64,000 nucleotides of DNA. It comes from Oligoflexales bacterium (GTDB taxonomy: Bacteria; Bdellovibrionota_B; Oligoflexia; Oligoflexales; RGVZ01). Each line of letters starts with the position of its first letter. Within the stretch, counting starts at the first letter, position 1. Shown here piece after piece: positions 8,348-15,658 of the stretch. The position numbers were made by a program, and so were the translations under genes. The notes beneath the pieces were generated by a model, which ran no database searches, was not told where the DNA came from, and saw only the letters and a program-made list of their open reading frames with translations. The stretch lies in the NCBI GenBank assembly GCA_947494335.1, contig CANLUT010000002.1, positions 643,904 through 707,903 of the forward strand. Reading direction: 5' to 3'.

Positions 8348-9396
8348 TGCAATAGTCCCGTGTTAGGAGATGAAACAGAGATGGCGTTCATAGCTGTATT
8401 TAGCCAACGTTGAAACGCGTCTAGCCTTTTGGTTCGCAAAAGCTCCGCTCTAATTTCAGGCGCAGCTTCAGCTAGGGAGATTGTTTGAGGCGGTAACTTC
8501 TGGACCGGCATTATAATGTGGTAGCCGTATTCAGACTTAATGACGCCGCTGATCTCTCCCATATTCATGGAGAAGACGATATCAAAAAGCGTGGGGAGTT
8601 GCTCCTTCGAAAATGGTCCAATCAAACCACCCTTCTCTGCTTCGGGGGTGATGGAGTTTTTTCTAGATAACTCGCTGAAATTACTCTGCTTAACAACTTT
8701 TCGAAGGTCGTTTGCCAGATCTTCTTTTGCAACCACGATTTGTCTTAGTAGGACCCGGGTTGGTTTTCGGTAAGATTTTTCATGGGTTCGGTAGTAAGAC
8801 GCCATTTCTGACTCAGAAACCTCAAAGGGTCTAAAGACCTGCTCGTCGAGATATTGTTGGATAATGGATTCTTCGCAAATTTTGGCCTTCAATCGCTCTC
8901 GACTTTGCGCAGATTCAAAAAACTCAGGATTTGTTTTTGTCACATCTTGAACCTCTACGAGACATTTTGAAAATCGCGACGGGTCTCCGAGGTCAAATCC
9001 ACGCGTCTTGTCCTTGATAAAAAGATAGAGAACTTTTCGTTCGATCACTGATGACACGATTCGTTCTCTCAGTTCTGGGCTGTCCGTTACAGTAACTGCA
9101 GGCTCAGGTTCGTTGTTTTTAGCCTTTGGTACAGAGAAATAGTCTTCCGAGTCTTCAAACTTAGGCACCTTGATATGTAGCTCTAGTTCCCATTGGAAAT
9201 CTCCCGGGAAAACCGTTGTTCCTCCAATCTCCACCTCCTGGAAGTCTTGGCCTTTTTCAGGGGTGTTGCTTGTCTGTGCGCCCATATCCGGCATGGTGTC
9301 AGGAGTTGGTAAAGGCTTACTGAACATTTTCCAAATGGCGAAACCAACACCTAGGAGAATCAGTACACCGATTGCGTTTTTAAAACGTTGTTTCAT
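8344..9396 (-). CDS. Membrane-anchored parvulin-type peptidyl-prolyl isomerase
   Basis: A 350-residue protein. A single N-terminal membrane segment (about 7-24, GVLILLGVGFAIW) probably anchors it in the inner membrane with a periplasmic body. The C-terminal PPIC/parvulin domain (about 215-315) keeps the family signature: VLLRQIVVA, then EKGGLIGPFSKEQLP, then GYHIIMPVQK. Residues 100-210 resemble a SurA-type substrate-binding region. It overlaps mfd (9393-9396) and the SurA-like gene by 4 bases each, so the three form one operon. The likely role is folding of exported proteins. Confidence 0.87.
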   Translation of the reverse strand: MKQRFKNAIGVLILLGVGFAIWKMFSKPLPTPDTMPDMGAQTSNTPEKGQDFQEVEIGGTTVFPGDFQWELELHIKVPKFEDSEDYFSVPKAKNNEPEPAVTVTDSPELRERIVSSVIERKVLYLFIKDKTRGFDLGDPSRFSKCLVEVQDVTKTNPEFFESAQSRERLKAKICEESIIQQYLDEQVFRPFEVSESEMASYYRTHEKSYRKPTRVLLRQIVVAKEDLANDLRKVVKQSNFSELSRKNSITPEAEKGGLIGPFSKEQLPTLFDIVFSMNMGEISGVIKSEYGYHIIMPVQKLPPQTISLAEAAPEIRAELLRTKRLDAFQRWLNTAMNAISVSSPNTGLLQ

Positions 9397-12300
9397 GTTG
9401 TTTCCAATCCGGCGGCGAGCGGTTCTAAAAGTTCCAAAAGGTGTTTAATGATAGAGCTCTGTGGAGCACTCTCAAGTGACTCAATTTTAGTGTCTGATAT
9501 CCAGTACACATACAGCTTATAGTCTGGCGACAATCGATACGTATTCGGCTTGCGCTGCGCCTCCTTGATAATTCTATCAATTTGTTTTTCCTTGAGGGAA
9601 CCAAATCTTATTTCAAACCAGCCAGCTTTTGCGTTCATTGAGATTTGGCTGGCTCCAAGCCATGATAAGATTAGTTTAAGGCGTGCAACGCCGAACAAAC
9701 GCGTCGTCTCCTCTGGCGGTGGTCCAAAACGATCTGACAGTTCTTCGGCAAGAGCGGAGAGTTCATCAGAACGCTCGACACTGAACAGTGATTTGTAAAA
9801 CTGTAGGCGTAGGCCCTCTTCTGCAATGTAGGTCTCGGGGATCAGCGCAGTCAGCGGAAGCTTGATTTCTGTGTCGATTTTACTTTTTTCCGGCATCTGA
9901 CCGCGAATCTCTGCGATAGCTTCACCCAACAGATCAGTGTACATCTCAAGGCCCACCTCGGATGCGTGTCCAGATTGCTCTGAACCCAGCAAATTGCCGG
10001 CACCGCGGATTTCCAAATCGTGACTTGCGATTTGGAACCCAGCACCAAGCTCTTGATGCATGGCCAGAACATCCAGCCGCCGCCTGGATTCCTCGGTTAA
10101 TCTTTCTGGGTCTTTTGTCAGAAAGTAAGCATAAGCCTGAACTGATGAGCGACCGACACGGCCCCGCATTTGGTAGAGCTGAGCAAGTCCAAATCGATCG
10201 GCATCCATAACGATCAGCGTGTTCACATTTGGCATGTCGACGCCTGATTCAATAATTGTAGTACAAACCAACACGTCAAATTTATGCTCAATAAAATCGA
10301 TAATGGTATTTTCTAACTCTGTCTCGCGCATCTGTCCGTGGGCAAATCGAACAGCAGCTTTTGGTACCAGGCTTTTGACCCATAGCGTGGTGGCCTCAAT
10401 ATCTTCGACGCGATTATGAAGGAAAAATATTTGGCCGCCGCGATCAAGTTCATGGGTGATTGCATCGCGAATGAGAGATTCGTCCATGCGAGCGATATAG
10501 GTTTTTACACTCATGCGATTCTGTGGTGGTGTTGTGATTATTGAAATATCTCTTAGACCAAGCATCGACATGTGAAGGGTCCTCGGAATCGGCGTGGCCG
10601 TTAGCGTGAGGATGTCAGCTCCAGCACGCAGCTCCTTAAGCTTTTCCTTATGCAGTACGCCAAACCTCTGTTCCTCGTCTACAATAACCAGGCCTAATCG
10701 TCTCGTCTTCACGTCCTGACTAAGAAGTCTATGGGTTCCCACGAGTATGTCGACTTTTCCAGCCGCAAGATCATCTAAAGTCTGCTTTTGCTCTTTTGAA
10801 CCAACGAACCGGTTAATTTGCGCGACCCTGAGGCCATGACGGCCAAGGCGGTCACTAAATGTTCGGTAGTGCTGATAGCAAAGAATCGTGGTGGGTACTA
10901 GCACCAGAACCTGGAAGCCTTCGCTAGCGACTCGAAATGTTGCACGTAAAGCAACTTCTGTTTTTCCAAATCCGACATCGCCACAGATGAGTCGGTCCAT
11001 GGCTTTGGATGCCTGCAAATCCGTATTAACCTCGGAGATGGCTTTAATTTGATCGTCAGTCTCTTCGTATGGAAATTCGGCTTCAAATTTAAAGTACTCA
11101 TCGCCGGGAGGGTCAAAGACATGGATGTGCGCAAGAGACCGCTGCGCTTGGATTTTGATGAGCTTGTCGGCCATTTCTTTTACTGATTCTTTTACCCGCT
11201 GCTTTTTCTTATCCCAAGCCCCAGATCCAAGTTTGTCGAGGCTTGGAGATGCTGTCCCCTCGCCTCCACTGCTGTAACGTTGCAAAAGATTCAGCTTGTC
11301 GACTGGAAGATAAATTTTGTCAGTACCTGCGTACTCAATGTGTAAGAAGTCACCCGTGATTCCTCCCACGTGAAGAGTCACCATGCCTTTGTAGCGGCCG
11401 ACGCCATGAAGAACGTGGACAACGAGATCGCCCACTTTGAGATCGCGAAAAGAACTAAGAAAGTTTTTAAGCTTAGTTGACGATGACTTCTGCTTTTTTT
11501 GTGTGACACCTAGAAGAACATGTTCGGGAACGACGAGAGTTTTAGTTTTTTCTATCCATAACCAGGAATTTAGATGACCCGAAAGCACATGGACTTTCTC
11601 GTGAGCTCCCTTACTTAAGACGTCAATAATTGATGGATGATTACGCGAGATCTTGAGTTCTCTGTGGCTGAAAAGATTTGCAATTCTTTCTTCTTGTTCA
11701 GGACTTGAAGCCAGTAAGCAAACCCTTCCACCATCAAGCTGAATAATATTTGTGATAGCCATAGCCCAAGCGTCAAAGCGCGCGCCTCCGCTAATCGCTG
11801 GCGAGACGGGCTCAAATCCGGCCTCTGAAAGAAGTTGCACCTGGCGAAAGTTCTTTCGCAAGACCGGATTACCGAGTTCAATCACTTGGTGAGGTCCATT
11901 GAAAAGTTTTGATTCTACATCTTTGCGGTCAGGAAAATGGTGTTCAGGTCCGAGACTAACGCGTTTTGATTCGAGATCTCTTTCGTGAGCACCAGTGAAT
12001 GTAGCCATCAGATCATCGTAGCTTGCAAATGAAGCGTCTACACCTTTAGCAAATAATAGACATGAATTTTCCTTGAGTAGCTCAAATGTGGAGGCGCTAC
12101 GTGAGCGTAAAATGGGGGCCAAAAGATCCCACCCGGCTGGCCTTGCTCCGGTTGTGAATGCACCACGAAAACCCTCTTTGTCGGCTGCTGGTACAAGCTC
12201 AAGACTCAGCAAATACTCATGAAGTCTCTGAGCTGAGGACTTTCGGTCAGTTGACAAAATTTCGTTAGCAGGACCAATCATGAAAGAATCAATCGATTCA

Positions 12301-12977
12301 CGACTTTTTTGATCGTCAACGCTAAAGGCTCTGATACTTGTGATTTGATCTCCGCTAAATTCGATACGCAGCGGCAACGCGCTATTCGGTGGATATACAT
12401 CTATGAGGGAGCCACGAACTGAAAACAGGCCCTCTTCGTCAACCAGTGTTGATGAGTGATATCCAGCTCTCTCAAGTTTTTTAAGTAAATCATCCTGGTC
12501 TAACTCGTCATTCACCGCGATATTGACGCTAAATTCTTGGACAAGATCCCGTGTTAATGTGCTTTGGAACAACCCAGCCAGAGTGGTGACTACAATGACT
12601 GGCGTTGGAGTTTCACTTAGGCGAAATATCGCATCCAATCTCTGCCGACGACTCAGGGTTGGATTTATAAAACGGTCGGCACCCCACATCGAGAGGTGTG
12701 GAAGGTGGGACGCTACGATGCCGGCTGATGACAACGTAGATGCATTGTGGTCGAGTAAGTTTAAAAAGGCTGATACGTCACGATGTGTTGGCACAACTAC
12801 TATCAGTTGGCGCCAACGCGTGGCTGCGCTCAAAGTGAGAAGTTGAACTGTCACGTCTGAGGTCCCAATCAGTTGGGCGCGATGGGGGAAGTTTTCCTCG
12901 GAATGAAAAATCCCCAATAGCTGCTCAATGTGTAGGCTTGAGCTGTCATTTTCGTGAACTGGTGTTGATTGGCTCAA
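9393..12977 (-). CDS. mfd: Transcription-repair coupling factor Mfd
   Basis: A 1194-residue translocase that removes stalled RNA polymerase and recruits UvrA to damaged template strands. It shows a UvrB-like N-terminal module, an RNA-polymerase-interacting domain near 500-600 (KVGDLVVHVLHGVGRYKGM) and superfamily 2 helicase motifs: Walker A CGDVGFGKTE near 664, DEEQ box and TLTATPIPRTLHMSM. The TRCF C-terminal domain is near 1040-1150 (PLTALIPETYIAEEGLRLQFYK). Length is normal for the family. It is the first gene of a minus-strand operon with two parvulin-family genes, an unusual partnership. Confidence 0.97.
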   Translation of the reverse strand: MSQSTPVHENDSSSLHIEQLLGIFHSEENFPHRAQLIGTSDVTVQLLTLSAATRWRQLIVVVPTHRDVSAFLNLLDHNASTLSSAGIVASHLPHLSMWGADRFINPTLSRRQRLDAIFRLSETPTPVIVVTTLAGLFQSTLTRDLVQEFSVNIAVNDELDQDDLLKKLERAGYHSSTLVDEEGLFSVRGSLIDVYPPNSALPLRIEFSGDQITSIRAFSVDDQKSRESIDSFMIGPANEILSTDRKSSAQRLHEYLLSLELVPAADKEGFRGAFTTGARPAGWDLLAPILRSRSASTFELLKENSCLLFAKGVDASFASYDDLMATFTGAHERDLESKRVSLGPEHHFPDRKDVESKLFNGPHQVIELGNPVLRKNFRQVQLLSEAGFEPVSPAISGGARFDAWAMAITNIIQLDGGRVCLLASSPEQEERIANLFSHRELKISRNHPSIIDVLSKGAHEKVHVLSGHLNSWLWIEKTKTLVVPEHVLLGVTQKKQKSSSTKLKNFLSSFRDLKVGDLVVHVLHGVGRYKGMVTLHVGGITGDFLHIEYAGTDKIYLPVDKLNLLQRYSSGGEGTASPSLDKLGSGAWDKKKQRVKESVKEMADKLIKIQAQRSLAHIHVFDPPGDEYFKFEAEFPYEETDDQIKAISEVNTDLQASKAMDRLICGDVGFGKTEVALRATFRVASEGFQVLVLVPTTILCYQHYRTFSDRLGRHGLRVAQINRFVGSKEQKQTLDDLAAGKVDILVGTHRLLSQDVKTRRLGLVIVDEEQRFGVLHKEKLKELRAGADILTLTATPIPRTLHMSMLGLRDISIITTPPQNRMSVKTYIARMDESLIRDAITHELDRGGQIFFLHNRVEDIEATTLWVKSLVPKAAVRFAHGQMRETELENTIIDFIEHKFDVLVCTTIIESGVDMPNVNTLIVMDADRFGLAQLYQMRGRVGRSSVQAYAYFLTKDPERLTEESRRRLDVLAMHQELGAGFQIASHDLEIRGAGNLLGSEQSGHASEVGLEMYTDLLGEAIAEIRGQMPEKSKIDTEIKLPLTALIPETYIAEEGLRLQFYKSLFSVERSDELSALAEELSDRFGPPPEETTRLFGVARLKLILSWLGASQISMNAKAGWFEIRFGSLKEKQIDRIIKEAQRKPNTYRLSPDYKLYVYWISDTKIESLESAPQSSIIKHLLELLEPLAAGLETT

Positions 12978-13094
12978 AGAATTATTTTCCCCCCAGATTT
13001 CGAGCTCTTACATTAACTGCGCGCTAGCTTATTGGCAATAAGTTGGCTGAGGCTGCATAATGTCTACTAAATGCCGGTAATAGTTAGGAAAAGC

Positions 13095-13140
13095 CAGCCA
13101 AGTTTAGATTGGCTGCACTGGAGTCTCGGATTAGCTCCAG
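13095..13140 (+). promoter_or_regulatory. Two tandem stem-loops in the leader of the HIT gene
   Basis: The 204-base gap between the divergent mfd and HIT genes holds two adjacent perfect inverted repeats: CAGCCAA/TTGGCTG (13095-13101 and 13109-13115, 7-base loop) and CTGGAG/CTCCAG (13118-13123 and 13135-13140, 11-base loop). Neither is followed by a T run, so they are not simple terminators. They could be a structured 5' leader or operators. Nothing else was recognised in this gap. Confidence 0.35.
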
Positions 13141-13181
13141 GTAAGCCAGACGTTATACGGTGGTGACGGAGGATCAGTGTT

Positions 13182-13619
13182 ATGCCAAATCTCAAACCAA
13201 ACTGTCCACACTGTGAAAGGCTAGAAAAGGCAAATCGTGGAGAACTCGAAAGCCTTGTCTGGCAAACGGATCATGTGATCGTTATCGCCGGAGACCATCA
13301 ATACTTTCCGGGCTACTGCGTTGTCATCGCAAAAAAACACATTCGCGAGATTCACAATTTACCGGAGGCCGAGGCACTGGCGATTTTTGCGGACGTTATG
13401 GCGGTAGGTCGCGTTATTGAGCGGGGTTTTAAGCCTCTGAAAATGAATTATGTCTCTCTCGGTAATGTCGATGAGCATCTTCATTGGCATGTCATGCCTA
13501 GATATCACTCTGATCCAGATCATAAGGATCATCCATGGAAGAATGCCGCTAGCTTTGCCACAAGGCTCACAAATTCAGATGCCATCAAACAGATACGTTC
13601 AATTTTTTCGACATCCTAA
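13182..13619 (+). CDS. HIT-family nucleotide hydrolase/transferase
   Basis: A 145-residue histidine-triad protein. The catalytic motif HLHWHVMPRY has histidines at H99, H101 and H103, the nucleophile region of HIT enzymes that act on nucleotide phosphoramidates or dinucleoside polyphosphates. An N-terminal CPHC (C8, C11) is present, as in zinc-binding HIT proteins. The ATG is preceded by GGAGG (13168-13172). It is transcribed away from mfd and ends about 70 bases before the beta-barrel gene. The substrate cannot be told. Confidence 0.9.
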   Translation: MPNLKPNCPHCERLEKANRGELESLVWQTDHVIVIAGDHQYFPGYCVVIAKKHIREIHNLPEAEALAIFADVMAVGRVIERGFKPLKMNYVSLGNVDEHLHWHVMPRYHSDPDHKDHPWKNAASFATRLTNSDAIKQIRSIFSTS

Positions 13620-13688
13620 TCTATACCAATTTATGCTAATCTAATCTGACACTCATATCGAATATCGTGTCGAAAATTGGAGGAATGA

Positions 13689-14420
13689 ATGAGTATTTGG
13701 TGGAAATTATCCGTAGTAGCGGCTCTGTCAGGATTGGGTACGTCAGCTTTTGCTCAACAAGAAGTGATTGGTGACGATGGTTATAATAAAACCTATAACG
13801 ATGAATCGAAAAGCTTTGGTGAGAGAATGAAGGCTGCGCGCACACCTCCCAAAGTTGTCGTTGAAAATACGTACGGCGGCTTCACGCTGGGTGTCGTTGG
13901 TGATTTTGGACCTGTCTATGATGCGGAACCAAGCAGCAGCTCGGGGATGGGATATGGCTTTGGGGTTGAACCTGGCTATGTGATCCAAACGGAGATGATC
14001 AGCCGTATGGAGTTTGGGGCAGAATTTGCTTATCGCTCCTTTGACTGGAAACATACCAAAGGTGTATCAGCGGCGATGACTCCAACCAGTTTTACGCCTC
14101 GCTTTAGCATTGGTCACTCTATGGGTGACAACATGTTTGGTATGCTTCGGTTTGGTTTTGGCTTTGCTAATGCCCAGGCCACTTACAAATCAAACGGTAT
14201 AACCTCCAAGACAGATGAAAAAATGGGTCTTGTGCTGTCGGGTGGTTATGACGTGACTTATGGAGTCGGAATGGGTCAGTTTTTCGGTGGGCTTGGTGCG
14301 AGTCACTTCCGCTGGACGTTCTCTGAGCTAAAGACTGGCACTGTTACTGATAGTAACTACGATGGTCGTCTTGACTTAAATTACGTTAATCTTCGCGCGG
14401 GTATGCGACTTAAGTTCTAA
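13689..14420 (+). CDS. Outer-membrane beta-barrel protein
   Basis: A 243-residue exported protein. The signal peptide MSIWWKLSVVAALSGLGTSAFA is cleaved before QQE. The mature part has alternating aromatic and hydrophobic strands with Gly-rich turns (GGFTLGVVGDFGPVYD, YGFGVEPGYVIQTEM, MLRFGFGFANAQATY) and ends LNYVNLRAGMRLKF, with a terminal aromatic typical of porin-like barrels of about eight strands. GGAGGAATGA gives a good ribosome-binding site. The gene ends in a strong bidirectional terminator. Its exact function is unknown. Confidence 0.82.
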   Translation: MSIWWKLSVVAALSGLGTSAFAQQEVIGDDGYNKTYNDESKSFGERMKAARTPPKVVVENTYGGFTLGVVGDFGPVYDAEPSSSSGMGYGFGVEPGYVIQTEMISRMEFGAEFAYRSFDWKHTKGVSAAMTPTSFTPRFSIGHSMGDNMFGMLRFGFGFANAQATYKSNGITSKTDEKMGLVLSGGYDVTYGVGMGQFFGGLGASHFRWTFSELKTGTVTDSNYDGRLDLNYVNLRAGMRLKF

Positions 14421-14438
14421 TTTATGAAGTAAACAAAC

Positions 14439-14467
14439 AAAAAGGGCAGCCAATCGGCTGCCCTTTT
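14439..14467. terminator. Bidirectional intrinsic terminator between the barrel gene and top6A
   Basis: AAAAGGGCAGCC and GGCTGCCCTTTT form a 12-bp perfect stem around the loop AATC. The plus-strand copy ends in TTTT and the minus-strand copy in TTTTTGTTTGTTT. It can end both the outer-membrane protein transcript and the topoisomerase VI operon. Confidence 0.9.
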
Positions 14468-14470
14468 GAT

Positions 14471-15640
14471 TTATACGTAATTTCCTTTTTTGATCTTCTC
14501 GATAATGATCTTTTCCGCAATTTGTGGATCACGCGGAGCAACCGAATAGTAGGCCTGCTGTTCGCAACGACGCTTGTTTTTGTAAAGCCACTCAAGGATT
14601 TCAGCTAAACCTTTGTTACGCTTATCTCTAAAGAATGGGTCGTTTTGTAGGGCGTCTTTGGCCTTTTTCAAGGCTCGACCTTCCTGAGCGTCTTTCTCAT
14701 TCACAGAGTAATCATTGAGGTCATATTTCTTGATATCTTCCGGAAGAACGCCGAGAAACCTAACTTCTGGTGCTGAAAAGTCACTGTTTCGGATTAGTGA
14801 TGACGCAGAGCCCGCTTTCAGAGTGCGGTAAATATTTTGGAGCGTGTAGGCGTCGAGGTCTCCGAAGAAGTAAAGCGGAATTTTAAGCTGGTCTTGGATG
14901 CGTTTTACCCAGCCACGGACGGCGTTTGATGGAACTCCTTGTGAACCCACCACAATGCAGTTGTGGCGTTTAGTGAAACCATTGGCTACCAAGGTGTTCG
15001 CCGTACCTTCCGACTCAATGATGATGCCGAAATCAATTTTCTTTTTGGCTTTAAGAGTCAAATTCTGTGGGCGGTTTTTTGGTTGGAATGGAGACGTTCC
15101 AAGTTGGCTTAAATCAATGACGGCCTGTGCGCCATCAGACAGGGTCTCAGTTACGACCAGCTGCTGCGAGTATGTTTGGCCGCCGCGGTCGTTGGCAAAA
15201 CAGTTAAGTTCTTCGCGGTAGGCCTCAATCATCTCGCAGATAAAATCGATCACTTCATCGGACTCATCTTGATCAGCAAAATCTAAGGCCTTGAGCAGGG
15301 GGTTTTGCTTAATTTCACCTTTGCTGACGTAGTAAAGTTCGCGTTTGTTGGCGACGTTGCCTGTTTCCAGGTTGCGCAACAGGATTTCCAGCATGAAGAC
15401 GGAGCGAGACATCTTTTTCACGGAGCTGACGTTTAGCTCTGTGCTGACTTTCTTGTCTCCCGGGGTGAGAAAGCCTACGCGGTGATCGTAAAGAGAATTA
15501 TCAAGGCTACACTTTGTCGCCTTAAGCACTGGCCTTTTGGCCTTCTCAAGGTCAGTCAGCATGTGGTCACAAAGCGCTAAACACTGCTTCATGATATCAG
15601 TGTTAATGCGGCCTTTTCTTGGGGAGTGAACAGATGGCAT
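14471..15640 (-). CDS. top6A: DNA topoisomerase VI subunit A (Spo11-like)
   Basis: A 389-residue protein with the two-domain plan of Top6A/Spo11. The 5Y-CAP (winged-helix) domain contains the tyrosine motif KRELYYVS (100-106), with Y104 the predicted nucleophile that attaches to the 5' DNA end. The Toprim domain has the acidic residue E209 in IIIESEG, the GSQGVPSNAVRGW loop (232-244) matching the family GxPxxxxR pattern, and DLD (D261, D263) for magnesium. Motif LQNIYRTLKAGS (267-278) also matches archaeal Top6A. With Top6B it would form a heterotetramer that passes duplex DNA through a double-strand break using ATP. It starts 18 bases after the top6B stop, behind an AGAGGA site. All key residues are intact. 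Confidence 0.93.
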   Translation of the reverse strand: MPSVHSPRKGRINTDIMKQCLALCDHMLTDLEKAKRPVLKATKCSLDNSLYDHRVGFLTPGDKKVSTELNVSSVKKMSRSVFMLEILLRNLETGNVANKRELYYVSKGEIKQNPLLKALDFADQDESDEVIDFICEMIEAYREELNCFANDRGGQTYSQQLVVTETLSDGAQAVIDLSQLGTSPFQPKNRPQNLTLKAKKKIDFGIIIESEGTANTLVANGFTKRHNCIVVGSQGVPSNAVRGWVKRIQDQLKIPLYFFGDLDAYTLQNIYRTLKAGSASSLIRNSDFSAPEVRFLGVLPEDIKKYDLNDYSVNEKDAQEGRALKKAKDALQNDPFFRDKRNKGLAEILEWLYKNKRRCEQQAYYSVAPRDPQIAEKIIIEKIKKGNYV

Positions 15641-15658
15641 ATATGTCCTCTTTCTGAG

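Noticed and set aside
13080-13181. Possible cobalamin riboswitch before the HIT gene (fragments such as AAGCCAGACG and GCTGCACTGG)
   Set aside because: The conserved B12 box and the GCCACTG core are not present in order, the stems do not match the known fold, and a HIT protein is not a usual target.
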